DNA of 64,000 bases from Haematobia irritans (lineage: Eukaryota; Arthropoda; Insecta; Diptera; Muscidae), in NCBI RefSeq assembly GCF_050003625.1, contig NC_134401.1:63829242-63893241 (forward strand), given 5' to 3'. A program made the translations under genes and the position numbers. A model generated the notes under the pieces. It was given only the letters and a program-made list of their open reading frames with translations. It was not told where the DNA came from and searched no databases. This document shows, piece by piece, positions 46,999 through 57,752 of this stretch (positions within the stretch are counted from its first letter, which is position 1; each line of letters begins with the position of its first letter).

Positions 46999-47763
46999 AA
47001 GTGATAAACCATCATATGCATGAATAATATTAAAATGTGTCCACCGGGACCTCATCACGTTCAAAATGGTTAATATCGATAAAAATCCATAATATCGTAA
47101 CCGATTTATCAAATCGTGCTTTCTATAAAAAAGTCGTGAGCTTTTTAAAATTTTTTCTTAAATTTATTTAACGAGAAAATCCAACATTTGATAAAAATAT
47201 CGTCGCCAGTTTATCAATATTCAGAAAATTGAAATAAAACACACTTTTACCTAAAAGGAAAGGTTTTTGTTATTTTTATTTAGAAATAATTTGTTCAACC
47301 AAAATAAATGAGATTATAATTTTCGATTTCGAAGAAACATTAAATAAATAAACACTCGAATTTTTGTCTTCATTTATGCAATGAACATATAATTTTTGAT
47401 TCAAAACTTATTCCATCTCGAATTCAACAGCAGATGGGTGTTTTAACTCAAAATCGATTTTAATCTGTAAATAAGATTAACAGTTGTAAGATATTAATAA
47501 CTTTACTAGCAACACTATAAAATCACAAAATGCACACTTAATGTTTACTTCCTCTATATTGCTAAATTAAAAACGCGTCTTGGACATTCTGAAAATCGGA
47601 CACCTCCCAAACGTCTGGGGACGTTTGCTATATTAACACACTAAAATTAACCTCTCATAAGTGGACAACTCCCGAATGTGGACAAAATTTAGGCGACCGT
47701 GAGTGTCCACCTTTCATATGTTTCAATGTACATGCATGATTGAAAAGTGACACAGCATTGGTG
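46999..47763. other. No gene recognised; possible pogo-like end
   Basis: AT-rich. AACCTCTCATAAGTGGACAA near 47650 and GTGAGTGTCCACCTTTCATA near 47700 resemble pogo/Tigger-type ends, but no full element can be drawn. Confidence 0.4.
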
Positions 47764-47771
47764 GTCATAAT

Positions 47772-48385
47772 CAGAGATGGTCCGGGCACCAATTTTTTAG
47801 GTTTTCTACTGTCAAAAAGTTGTATACGTCGGAAATGTCATATATCTGTATAAAACGTAAAAAACATAGAAAATGTTAAAATGCTTACAGGATCCTTAGA
47901 TTTGATTTCATAAACTTTTAATATTTTGAAATGTTTACTCAAAAGCAGTTTGCATAATGTGCAGGCCTATGAAAAACGTTTGAATGCAACGCTTTTCCAA
48001 AATTTGGAGACTGTGAAAGTTATTGTGGAAAAAAATCGGATTTAGCTACAACGTGTGGACATGCAAAATATGAAGCACGCCTTTTTAAATTTATAAATGA
48101 CCCTGATTTTAATATGGTTATGTGAAAATACAAATGGCAATAAAACGCCCATAAGGCTGATATTAGCATTTTCTTACTATTTTTTATAGGGAAAAGGTAT
48201 TCAAAAATAAAAAAAGTAAGACAGTAAGACAGTAAGTAAGAGAAATGTTTCTAAAAGACTTCTACGATACAAATTCTTACATTGTAAAAAACAAATTTAC
48301 GAAGTTTTACGAAGTTTTCGGCGTATGGTCAAATATGTCGTAAATGTATGTCAAATACCTTACAGTTTACGACGGACCATGTCTG
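47772..48385. mobile_element. hAT-like element with 8-bp duplication (one mismatch)
   Basis: Ends are CAGAGATGGTCCGGG and GACGGACCATGTCTG, with flanks GTCATAAT (47764-47771) and GGCATAAT (48386-48393). It is 614 bp. A GTAAGACA direct repeat lies near 48222. No transposase. Confidence 0.75.
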
Positions 48386-48393
48386 GGCATAAT

Positions 48394-48929
48394 AGAATAT
48401 TTAACGACGCTTCCAAAAACTAAAGGTTTCTAAATTCTTTCTCACACGAAAAGTAAGAATATCAATGCATTTTTTCTGTTTTCTCTTTGGATTGCGCAAA
48501 TTAATGCGCAGGTGTATGTTTGTATGTGAGCAACATCTGAAATAAAATTGATAAAACTCATACGATATTTTTATCAATTGGTCGATTTTTTTATGGACCA
48601 ACTAATTGATAAAATCGTAACAACATGTTTACCAAAAGAAGGATATTTTTATCAGAAATATTTTACAATTTTATTAATAAAATTCTCGTACTTTTTCTAA
48701 AACTGATTTCAATCGACGGACGGAAATGTCTAGATCGAGCTTTACGAAGATAAAGAACATATCAAGTTTTCAAAGGTTATGGAGTAAATGAAAGAATCTT
48801 ACGACCTAGATCATATGATGGGTATAAAAATACGTAGAAGGAAACCAAAAATATATTTAAAAAAATAACAACATTTAAATAGAAGGGTCCTCACTAAGTG
48901 CTAGCATAATTATATTCTCAAACTGTCGA
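48394..48929. other. No gene recognised
   Basis: AT-rich; the minus-strand frame at 48401-48601 has no support. Confidence 0.5.
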
Positions 48930-48981
48930 CTTCCAATAAAGTCCTTGGACTGTCGCAAATCTCTCAACGAGATGACAGTAC
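48930..48981 (+). mobile_element. LINE RNase H region fragment
   Basis: CCAATAAAGTCCTTGGACTG and AAATCTCTCAACGAGATG match the LINE at about 7000-7056. It is about 50 bp only. Confidence 0.65.
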
Positions 48982-49505
48982 ATAAATTGCTCACGAAAAC
49001 AAACCGCTCACGAACACAATAACGCTTACGAGTTCAATTCAAGTTACAAAATTTATTAACAACTATGATATTAAGAGTCTAATAACACTCTCGATTCAAT
49101 CTCACACTTTCAATCAGGACCTCCAGATAAATCACTCATACAATTCTAGGATAGGATATCTAATGACCACTACCACATTATTCCTACCTCTCAAATGTAA
49201 GCTTCAACGTAACATTTTGTTCATAAAACTATAACGATATCGAAGGCTACAAGTGTTCTCTTTAAGTTGAATACAAAAACAGTAAATTTGGTTGTAAATT
49301 AGTAAGTTTATTTTCATTAGTCAAGCAAAAAATATTTGTGATTTTGGATTTTTTTATACATGTGACTTTTTTTCAAAAATTACAACAAAAATGTTGAAAG
49401 TTTTTATTAAATCTTTACACATCAAATAAAATATTTGAGGAAGTCAAATCTTACAATTGCAAAACAGAAACAATAGGTGAGTAATTTTTAAGGTTGTCAA
49501 CTTGA
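48982..49505. other. No gene recognised; scattered TCACGA motifs
   Basis: GCTCACGAAAACAAACCGCT and GAGTTCAATTCAAGTTACAA resemble units of the tract at 50095-50850. The rest is AT-rich. Confidence 0.45.
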
Positions 49506-49571
49506 CTGTGGGCAACTTTGGGCAATTATTGTAATAATTTTACATACTTTTAGCCATGAGACCTAAAGAAA

Positions 49572-49870
49572 ATTTATTTATTTATTTATTTACACGACTA
49601 ATAGCAGCCGGGACATTACAAAATATAACATTTCAATTCAATCAAATACAATTCTATATTCCAAGTGGGCCAGAAGGGACCCTATAAGTCAGTAAGGACC
49701 AAAGCGAGTCAGAAGGGACTCCTAAGTTAGTTATTCGAGATGGGTCAGTAGGGACCCCGTTGAGCCAGTAGGGGCTCCGCCGAACTCAATAAAGGTTCAA
49801 CATATATCAATAAATGGGCCAGAAGGGTCCCTAATACCCCGCTGAGCCAAACAAGGCTACAGAAAATGGT
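49572..49870 (-). mobile_element. Non-LTR retrotransposon 3' end with TAAA tail and short repeats
   Basis: The minus strand ends in about five TAAA units (plus TTTATTTATTT at 49573-49591), preceded by GTCCCGGCTGCTATTAGTCG. Before that are five diverged units of the form G-x-x-CAG-x-AGGG-x-CCC (plus strand, about 49668-49840). No ORF remains. Confidence 0.5.
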
Positions 49871-50094
49871 TGGACAAACAGTGATATTGAACGAATTTTG
49901 AACTTCGATTGGGATGTTCCAGTGACAAGGAATGCGGTGATGACGTGGAAGACATATCTGCAGTGCTTGGGAGGAATTTGGAAGGAATCATAAAAAGGGG
50001 AGAAGCCATAGGTTACGGTCTTTTTGACATTATATTAGTTTAAGCACGAATATTGGCGCGTTGCTATACTTTGGTTAGTTTGTTTGCCAATTAA

Positions 50095-50850
50095 AAAGGC
50101 ACATTTTCGCGAATCACGCATGTCTCACGCGAAGCCGTGAATGACATTTAAACTAAGTCTCGCGAGTGTGTGTGAACGGGACTAAATAAAAATGTGTCGT
50201 GCGTGAGTAAAAATCAAATTGCGTTCGTGGTTGTGCATGAGTAAAATTTCTTAAAAATCACGCTCACGATTTCAATTCACGTTCACGATCGAATTCAAGC
50301 TCACGATAAAAATCACTTTCACGATAAAATTCATGTTCACAATCAAATTCACACTCACGGTACAGAGACACAAAAAAACACACTCAGGAAAAAATTCACG
50401 TTCACGATTAAATTCGAACTCACCGATTTAAATCGCCTTCGCGGATTTCAACACGCTTAAGATTTCTATAGCGAATATTGTTTGATTGTGAAACATATTT
50501 TAATTTTACTAATTGTTCCGTCGTGTGTTATGAATGTCAATTACTTATCAGTAATTGCAGCAAGTCATGAGATTTCTCGTGAATCACAAGAATTTTTGTG
50601 AATAATGCTGATTGTTGTGTCATGAACATTTTCGTGAATTGTGAGTCACGAGAAATTTCGTGAATTACGAGAATTTTAGCGAGTCACGAAAATGATGGTT
50701 TTCCGAAAATATTCGTTAATCGAGAGATTTGCCCTGAATTACGAAAATTGTCGTGAATCGTGCAGGAGCGTGAGAGTGAATTCCTACCTACATAGCGTGC
50801 GTGAGTACAAACATTTCGTCGTGAAGTGAAATTCCACTCGCGCGCACATC
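50095..50850. repeat. TCACGA/TCGTGA-rich repetitive tract
   Basis: The first half has many units like ATTCACGTTCACGAT and the second half mostly the complementary sense (TTTCGTGAATTACGAGAA). It is CpG-rich against an AT-rich background. The small element at 5144-5250 has related interior sequence. Confidence 0.7.
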
Positions 50851-50968
50851 CACGTATATATTTACTGTAATAATAACAACAAACTAAAATAACAACAATA
50901 AAACGTAATAAGTCTATAATTACAAAACAAACTATTTTATGGCCACAATTGCCCAACGTTGCCCACTG

Positions 50969-51785
50969 GAAACTTTCTCTATCGCCTAAAAGAAAACAAA
51001 AAATTTAGCGATACCGATAAAAGTACGGGTTCGAAAGGGTAACATTTTGACCGTGGGTCTAAAGGACAACGTTAGCACGAATTTTATTTTCGTGAGTGTG
51101 CGTGGGCGTTAGTCCTTCCAAAAATATCGGGCTTGAATGAAAATTTCCTTCGTTTTCAGAGAAGGGGAAGCAAAAAATTTGGAAGTCCTTCCACAGGCAC
51201 ATCTTTCAAAGCACTTTCAGAAGATGCACTCCCAATGATGTTATTTATTTTAACTACCCAGGAAGTTCTTTTAATTCAATCCGGAAGTGGTGCAAAATTG
51301 GCGCAGAAGCGATGAATTTAACATGGGCTTGTCATAGGACGGATGTTCACCATTTCAACAGCCGTTGCACTGAATTTGCATAACTTCTAAAGGTGTAATC
51401 CGAATTTAGTGTTTTGGATGTGAATTTTCGTGATATTTTGCTAAATAAATAATTTATATAATTTTTTATGATTTGTAATGCATTCTATGGCTTGTCTTGA
51501 CTTTCAAAATTTTCAAAAATTTGCAATTTTTCTGGAATGGGTGTTGCATTTTTTCGACAAAAATTTAATAATTTGAACCATTTTATTAATTATTATTGTG
51601 TTTTAACCTATTTGAAACAAAAAAAAAAAATAAAATTTCCCTTTAAAAATATGTAAAAAGCGAGTTATAAAAAATTGAATCAAAAGAACTTCCTCTGTAG
51701 TTAAAATAAAGAACATCTTTGGGAGGAAATTTTGAAGTGCTTTTAATGTTGAGCCTTTAGAAGAACTTCCATATTTTTTTTGCTC
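50969..51785. other. No gene recognised
   Basis: AT-rich; GAAGTTCTTTTAATTCAAT near 51261 and its near complement near 51675 suggest a decayed inverted-repeat element with uncertain borders. Confidence 0.4.
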
Positions 51786-51789
51786 GGAT

Positions 51790-51860
51790 GTTTGTCATTC
51801 CCAAAAATAAAATTTTGCTCTTTAAACATGTTTGACGTGATCACATTCCTTCTCTGGGTG
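51790..51860. mobile_element. GAGAAGGAA MITE family, right-end fragment
   Basis: AAATTTTGCTCTTTAAACAT, then TGATCACATTCCTTCTCTGG, matching the right end of 46750-46998. Confidence 0.65.
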
Positions 51861-51884
51861 AAGCTTTTCAACCTCTGGGGGAAG

Positions 51885-52035
51885 CTTTCCAACCTGGAAA
51901 ATGTAAACTTAAGCCTTCGTTAGCTAACAACAGAGAAAAATAGTCGGGTGAGTTCAACGCTAAAAACTGGGAGGTATTTTAGTTAAGTTGGCATCACAAT
52001 GAGGGCTTCCACTTAAACCTAACCCAACCTAAACC
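51885..52035 (+). mobile_element. Diverged LINE 3' end
   Basis: It aligns with 7670-7880: CCTGGAAAATGTAAACTTAA, TTTTAGTTAAGTTGGCATCA, and CCTAACCCAACCTAAACC at the end. Much older than the copy at 7460-7880. Confidence 0.6.
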
Positions 52036-53688
52036 TCGTTTATAAACTATGGAGGTTTGTAGACTTCTGGGCTTGTAGCAATTAGAATTATATTGCGTCC
52101 GATAAATAATTTCACAAAAAAGTTAAATGTAACGTAAAAGTGTAATTACGGTTGCATTGACGCAATACAATCAAGTATTCATGTAATTGTATTTTATACT
52201 TCGAACGACCAAACATGCGTTCATGCAAGATGCAACAGTTTTTTGCAAGTCATATACACTTCAAAAAGAAATCAAGATTTTCGTTTCTTTTTTGTTCTAA
52301 AAAAATCGATTTGTCTATTTGTTCATTTGTATCATTGTAAAACGAACAGAGACACACGCATACAATCAAACAACTGTACCAATACATGTAGGCACACCGA
52401 CAAACGAATACCCAAACATGAATGGTTTTCAGGAGATGGATATCGAAACTTATAAGATAAATGTCTATTTAATTTATTATTGATAAAAAACGTCTATGGA
52501 AAATATATATGGATAGTCGGTATCTAAGGAAGGAAACCTTATGTCGGCTCAATGGATTTCTTTGTGTTTTCTCCGGTTTGTTTTTTGTTGCTCCCAACTC
52601 AATTCAACTAATTTATCTAAACTACAACAATAACAAAACACAAACTGTCTCAAAAGAACTGAAGCAACCAACCAGCAGCGAAAAAAGTTTAATGGATGTT
52701 TACGAACCGGTCTATGAGATGTATAAGAGTGTCTGTGTGTGTGTGGGTGCGTACGGGTGTTTTGTATGGATACATGTTTGAACAATTTTAAATTGATTGA
52801 TTTCCTTTTTGTGCTGCTGCCGCTTGTTGTTGGCGGCCTTGGTTGTAGGGAACACCACTTGCCAGGGTTTTAATACAATGTGATGGATGGTACAAAGGAA
52901 ACGACCGAATATTTGCCCTTAACGAATTATTTGATTAAATTAAATTGATATTGAATCATTGTCCTCTCCCACAAGTTGCTGCTTCCTCTCCACCACATAG
53001 CATCTAGCCAGTACCATATCTATGTCTTCAATTCTATTTATCGATTTGTCTATGTTTGCTGATTTTTTTTATTTATTTCATTGGAATTCATTAAATTTTT
53101 ACAAAAAAAAAAACAACGCACTGTATTTGAAATAAATTTATTATTTTGGTATTAGGTTTTGTACTATTTGAATTTATGGCATTATTGTTTTGTCCTCCGA
53201 ATCAATCTCATTCTATCGGTCAAAGAGGGAGAGAGGAGAAAATTTGTGGTATTTTTTTGTGTGTTAACTATACATCTATAACCATTAAAAATGCAAAAAA
53301 AAACACAAATAATAAAATAAAGGCTCCCTGCTATGTATGAACGTTAGTAATATTTATGACAGCTCGTTTTTTCTCATCTCACTCCACATATAGATTTTTA
53401 TGATAAATGCATGTTTTTCTAGTAATAATGGTAGTTTTAAGATCCTTTTTATGATGATGTTGCATTTGTTGTAGCATATTGAGTAAATGTACTAGTAGTT
53501 AATTGTTGTAGTGCATGCATTTGCCATTTGGTAATTTATGACTTAATATTTTAGTAAATTGCTAACTAAATGTAAAAATATTTTAATATGCATATGGGTC
53601 ATTCGCTGATTAGTAAAATAATCTCTTTGTTTATTATATTTCATGTTAGCCTGATACCGAAACAGGCAATTAACGTCCAAATGCATTA
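52036..53688. other. No gene recognised
   Basis: Unique-looking sequence with a TG microsatellite near 52735-52746 and an A-run near 53102. Opposite frames at 52509-52785 overlap; neither has a motif. Confidence 0.5.
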
Positions 53689-53939
53689 TATCTAATTTTA
53701 CAATTATTAATCGAGCTTTATGGACAGATTTAGATTAAGGAACATGATTAATAGAGTCATTGAAAAGAAAACGCCAGATACAAAAGGCTATGGAAAGATT
53801 CATTCGCCCGAATCGAAACATTTACAGTCCAGGCGTGTATAGATTTGTATCTGGCGTTTTCTTTTCAATGACTCTATTAATCATGTTCCTTAATCTAAAT
53901 CTGTCCATAAAGCTCGATTAATAATTGTAAAATTAGATA
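53689..53939. repeat. Perfect 96-bp inverted repeat with a 59-nt loop
   Basis: The left arm 53689-53784 and right arm 53844-53939 are exact reverse complements over 96 bp by manual comparison. The left arm begins TATCTAATTTTACAATTATT and ends AACGCCAGATACAAA. A transcript would fold into a long perfect hairpin. The arms encode nothing obvious. The loop resembles sequence at about 38695-38745. Confidence 0.9.
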
Positions 53940-54064
53940 CAATCTCTTCGTTTGACACTATCGAAACCAAAACACAAAATCAGTTGTCTCTATACTGAAA
54001 ATATATTGTGGTAAGAACAAACATTTTATTTCTTGAAATTGTGTTTAGAATTTTTTCGAAACTT

Positions 54065-55000
54065 CCCAGCAAAAACTAGGTAATCACATCTCATTACAAT
54101 TGGCATTACCAGGAGTAAAGCTGTCATTACACGTTGCATTACATTGCGGTGAGTTATAATGACTAACTTGTAATGACAAAAATAAATACTTCTCGGTAAT
54201 TTTTGAATTGTTATTTTCACATTTTTAGGCAGTTGGCTGTTAATGACTTAATAAAATAGAATAAATGATGGTACCATTAGGTATAATTATTCAAATAATT
54301 TAGCATTTACTTAAAAAATCAAAAAGAATATGTAATGTAACGTTAATGCTGATGATTTTTCCGTTAAGAAATTTTTATCACAAATAATTCATAATAATTG
54401 TGTTTTAAATAAATGCTTTCTTATACCTCATTCCCATTATACTTCCAAAATGCACTTAAACTAGATTTCAAATGCCATTTGCCTTATAAAAAAGGTTTAA
54501 AATCCACTTTTAGTAGATTTCGAAACTAATGTGAATTGGCTATTGGATATATTATAACGTAATTCACGAATCCAATTCTCTTAAACAACCTACATTTATT
54601 TCTATTTTAAGTGTGAAATTAATTTGCATGTAATCTTATTTAGATGATTTATTAGATTTTTTGTTTATTTATACAATATTCGTTTCTATTCAAGTAGTAT
54701 TCCTATTACAGCATTACTCGCCACATTTTGATCCATTGTAATCGGCGATAGAAATCAATATTTTTGAGACTTGGTGTTGCCTGAATAAGTGGCCATTTTG
54801 CAAGCTTTGGTGTATCTACGAATAAGTGATTACATATTAGGTGTTTATAGGCTTTAAAAACACTACTTATTTCATGACCGAAAGTATGACTGGGGAGAAG
54901 TACTTTCCTCCTTGGACATGCGTATATAAATGTAATTCGGTTATTAATTTTTAAATAGGCTTACCTACAAGATTACCGGGTAATGAAAGTTTTTGCTGGG
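54065..55000. mobile_element. CCCAGCAAAAACT-ended element
   Basis: The left end CCCAGCAAAAACTAGGTAAT and right end ATTACCGGGTAATGAAAGTT then TTTGCTGGG are imperfect inverted repeats, with TT on both sides. The interior contains CATTATACTTCCAAAATGCA near 54436, the motif also seen in the 10-12 kb region. Non-coding. Confidence 0.6.
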
Positions 55001-55292
55001 TTAGGCTAGATTCCTTGTAGTAGCAGCCTCACAATTAGTTCATAAAAAACGTAAGACGGACTTGGAATAAGGAAAATTCAATTCTTAGGAATGAAAGAGG
55101 GTTTCGTTACAAAGTGCCAGATAATGATAAGTCATCGTAGCAATATTTCTTGTGGCCATGCAGCTGTATATAGTGCTTGGCTTATATTGATTACAGCTCG
55201 ACTATCTACGTACACTCGAATTTAACTTTATTTTAGCTAAGGGATATTATTATGTTTAGGTTAAAATTACATCATTTAATCATTTTGCATTA

Positions 55293-55916
55293 CACTGAAA
55301 AATATATTGTCGTGAGGCCAAAGATTTCATGTCCTTAAAATACGCATGCAAATTTTGCTTAGCGTAGAAGACGCATTTCTCTAATATAAAGTTTTTTTAC
55401 TTGTCCAAAAGTTGAAAAACTTTTTAATGAAATCGTGTTGTCCTTATAATTAGGTGATTGGACTTAAAAATGGGTATTATAACATGAAAGAAAAATTTGT
55501 TGGGCTAAGGTCAACTTGACTTTAATAATTCAGAAAAAATCATTAAAATTAATGAAATTGTTTTTAAATTTGTTGTCGTTTTGCATCTTGACTACAAAGC
55601 AAAAAATCATTCAAAAATAGGAAATGTTTTTAAACACTTTATTTTAAAGACGTTTTTTACTTGAAATATAGCATAATTTCTACTTGAAGTCGTATGTGAA
55701 TTCGGAAAATAAAGTTGTCGTTAACTTGTTTTTAAAGGACTTTGATAACATATGAAGAAAAAAAAGCTGAAAAAGCTAAAAATTAAAATTTTTTTCCTAG
55801 AGTCAAGTACACAAAACCCAAATTTAAAGGAGAATTGTGTCTTAAAAGTATCCTTACTTGAATTCTCCGCTTCATTGGCTCGGAATCAATACCGGGCATG
55901 CGTTTTTTTTTCAGTG
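55293..55916. mobile_element. TA-flanked MITE, CACTGAAAAA family (complete)
   Basis: Ends are CACTGAAAAATATATTGTCG and TGCGTTTTTTTTTCAGTG, with TA at 55291-55292 and 55917-55918. Collinear with 13742-14350. Confidence 0.85.
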
Positions 55917-55974
55917 TAATTAAGATAGATAAAAAAGAAAAGCTTATCTAGAAATGAAGCATTTATTTGATATA

Positions 55975-56475
55975 TAATAAGTCGGAATTCTTAAAAGTAA
56001 ATTTTACCACAAGAGTGCCTGTCTGAACTTTCGTATAGGCTAAGGATATTTCTGCAATTAAAACAATGAAATTTTCTTTAAGAAGTGCAAAAACTGGTTA
56101 TGGCTAATAAATTTTCTTTAATTTGAAGGGAACATATTTACTAATTTTTGTTATATTGGCGTAACACCGGGGTTTGTAATCATGGTTGCCAATGTTGGTA
56201 GAATTCCATCAACAATAGTAGATTTTGTTTGGTAGATTTATAGAATTTTTCCAAATAAGAGGTACTTACATTTTGACAAAATTTTCTGTGGAAAATTTTG
56301 ACGAAATTTCCAACAAGAATAGAATTTGGACAAACTTTTCTATAGACATAAAATTTTGCCAAATTTTCCATAGGAATAAAATTGTGATAAAAGGGAATAC
56401 AATTTTGACATTGCAACCATGTTTGTAATACAGTTAAGTTAGCATTTTCTAAGATGAACCTACATTTGTTAGAAT
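55975..56475. mobile_element. CACTC/CACTG MITE fragment split by a hAT-like MITE
   Basis: TATATTGGCGTAACACCGGG and CAGTTAAGTTAGCATTTTCT match adjacent positions of 46176-46698 once 56181-56421 is removed. Confidence 0.7.
56181..56421. mobile_element. 241-bp hAT-like MITE with perfect 8-bp duplication
   Basis: Ends are CATGGTTGCCAATG and CATTGCAACCATG, with flanks TTTGTAAT at 56173-56180 and 56422-56429. The interior consists of variants of AAATTTTCTATAGACATAAA and TTTTGAC. The empty site is seen at about 46601-46608. Confidence 0.85.
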
Positions 56476-56632
56476 TGTCCCACTTAATCAATCACCTATT
56501 GGTAATATTTCAGTGAATCTTTGATCCTTCGTAATTGCTTTGCTCGAACGTTTTTATTCGATTCTTTATTTGCCTCCCATTAACCCACAATACCACAGAT
56601 ATTTATTTATCTAACCACTAGTGTATTTAGTT

Positions 56633-56980
56633 GGGAGCCACCGTGGTGCAATGGTTAGCATGCCCGCCTTGCATACACAAGGTCGTGGATTCGATTCCTG
56701 CTTCGACCGAACACCAAAAATTTTTTCAGCGGTGGATTATCCCACCTCAGTAATGCTGGTGACATTTCTGAGGGTTTCAAAGCTGCTCTAAGTGGTTTCA
56801 CTGCAACGTGGAATGCCGTTCGGACTCGGCTATAAAAAGAAGGTCCCTTGTCATTGAGCTTAACATGGAATCAGGCAGCACTCAGTCATAAGGGAGAAGT
56901 TCACCAATGTGGTATCACAATGGACTGAATAGTCTAAGTTAGCCTGATGCATCGGACTGCCACCTAACCTAACCTAACCT
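56633..56980 (+). mobile_element. Complete tRNA-derived SINE with 13-bp target duplication
   Basis: The tRNA-like head has box A TGGTGCAATGG (56644-56654) and box B GGATTCGATTCC (56687-56698). The body includes GAGCTTAACATGGAATCAGG, and the tail ATCACAATGGACTGAATAG ends in CCTAACCTAACCTAACCT. Direct repeats AGTGTATTTAGTT (56620-56632) and AGTGTATTTTGTT (56981-56993) flank it. SINEs are transcribed by RNA polymerase III and copied by a LINE's enzymes. Here the 3' ~80 bp match the LINE end at 7800-7880, pointing to that LINE family as its helper. Confidence 0.9.
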
Positions 56981-56993
56981 AGTGTATTTTGTT

Positions 56994-57750
56994 ATACCAT
57001 ATTTAGCTAAAGCAGTAAATTTTACCTCAAAAATGTTGTGAACTAAATGAAAGATTTTTACATTTTGATTGACCCAATAAATTTAAAATATCTCTATGAC
57101 GAATCGTATTTGCGGTTTCTGTTTCTATGGGGGGAGTTTATCATACCTTATTTTTGTGAATGAAAATACGTAGTGATAGCATATGTTTAATTCTTTTAAC
57201 TTTCCTTCTTTGTTTATAACATTCATCTCGCTGTCCAATTTTGCATTTATGTAATGTATTAAATATAAGCAGAGCTGTTTCGTTTAGTTCTTTTATCGAC
57301 ATTCAATCCCAGCAAAAATAATTGGAATTTCTTCCTAAGCTAAGTCGTTGTTTATAATATACATCCAAAAATGCTCTTCTAGGGATGGACTCGATTTTAA
57401 CTTCACAAGTTTTTCGTTTGAGGAAGGATACAAAAATCATTTGGTTTAAGTAGTTTTCGCAATAAATTTTAATTTTCTGAATTTTTAAACACAAGAAGAA
57501 TAAATTAAAACACAAGAAGAATAAATAAAATATTGACGTCTTTCACCTAACTCGCAATAGTTAATCAACAATTACATATCGATTTTGTTGTCATTCTTGA
57601 TGAAAATTCAACTATTTTTGCAGCCGAATCAGGCGCAATATATTGGGCTCTCAGCAAATAAAAGAACTATCGTGGCAAATTCCTACTATGTATAGATTCT
57701 AAATCGGTGGTAACCCTATTAAGAACGTCAAGAATAAATGCATATATAAA
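56994..57750. other. No gene recognised
   Basis: AT-rich. CCCAGCAAAAATAATTGG at about 57308 resembles a left end of the 54065-55000 family without a right end. Confidence 0.45.
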
Positions 57751-57752
57751 TA

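Larger units (their letters stand above)
49506..50968. mobile_element. Possible large hAT-like element enclosing other repeats
   Basis: The left CTGTGGGCAACTTTGGGCAA and right TTGCCCAACGTTGCCCACTG are inverted repeats with few mismatches. The flanks (CAACTTGA, GAAACTTT) are only vaguely alike, so the duplication is doubtful. It encloses a LINE tail (49572-49870) and the TCACGA tract. Confidence 0.45.

Noticed and set aside
47640..47725. Complete pogo-like element at the GTGGACA motifs
   Set aside because: The two motif groups are too close and no TA-bounded inverted ends could be established.
50095..50850. CRISPR array
   Set aside because: The units are irregular, change orientation and have no conserved repeat/unique spacer pattern; the DNA is eukaryotic.
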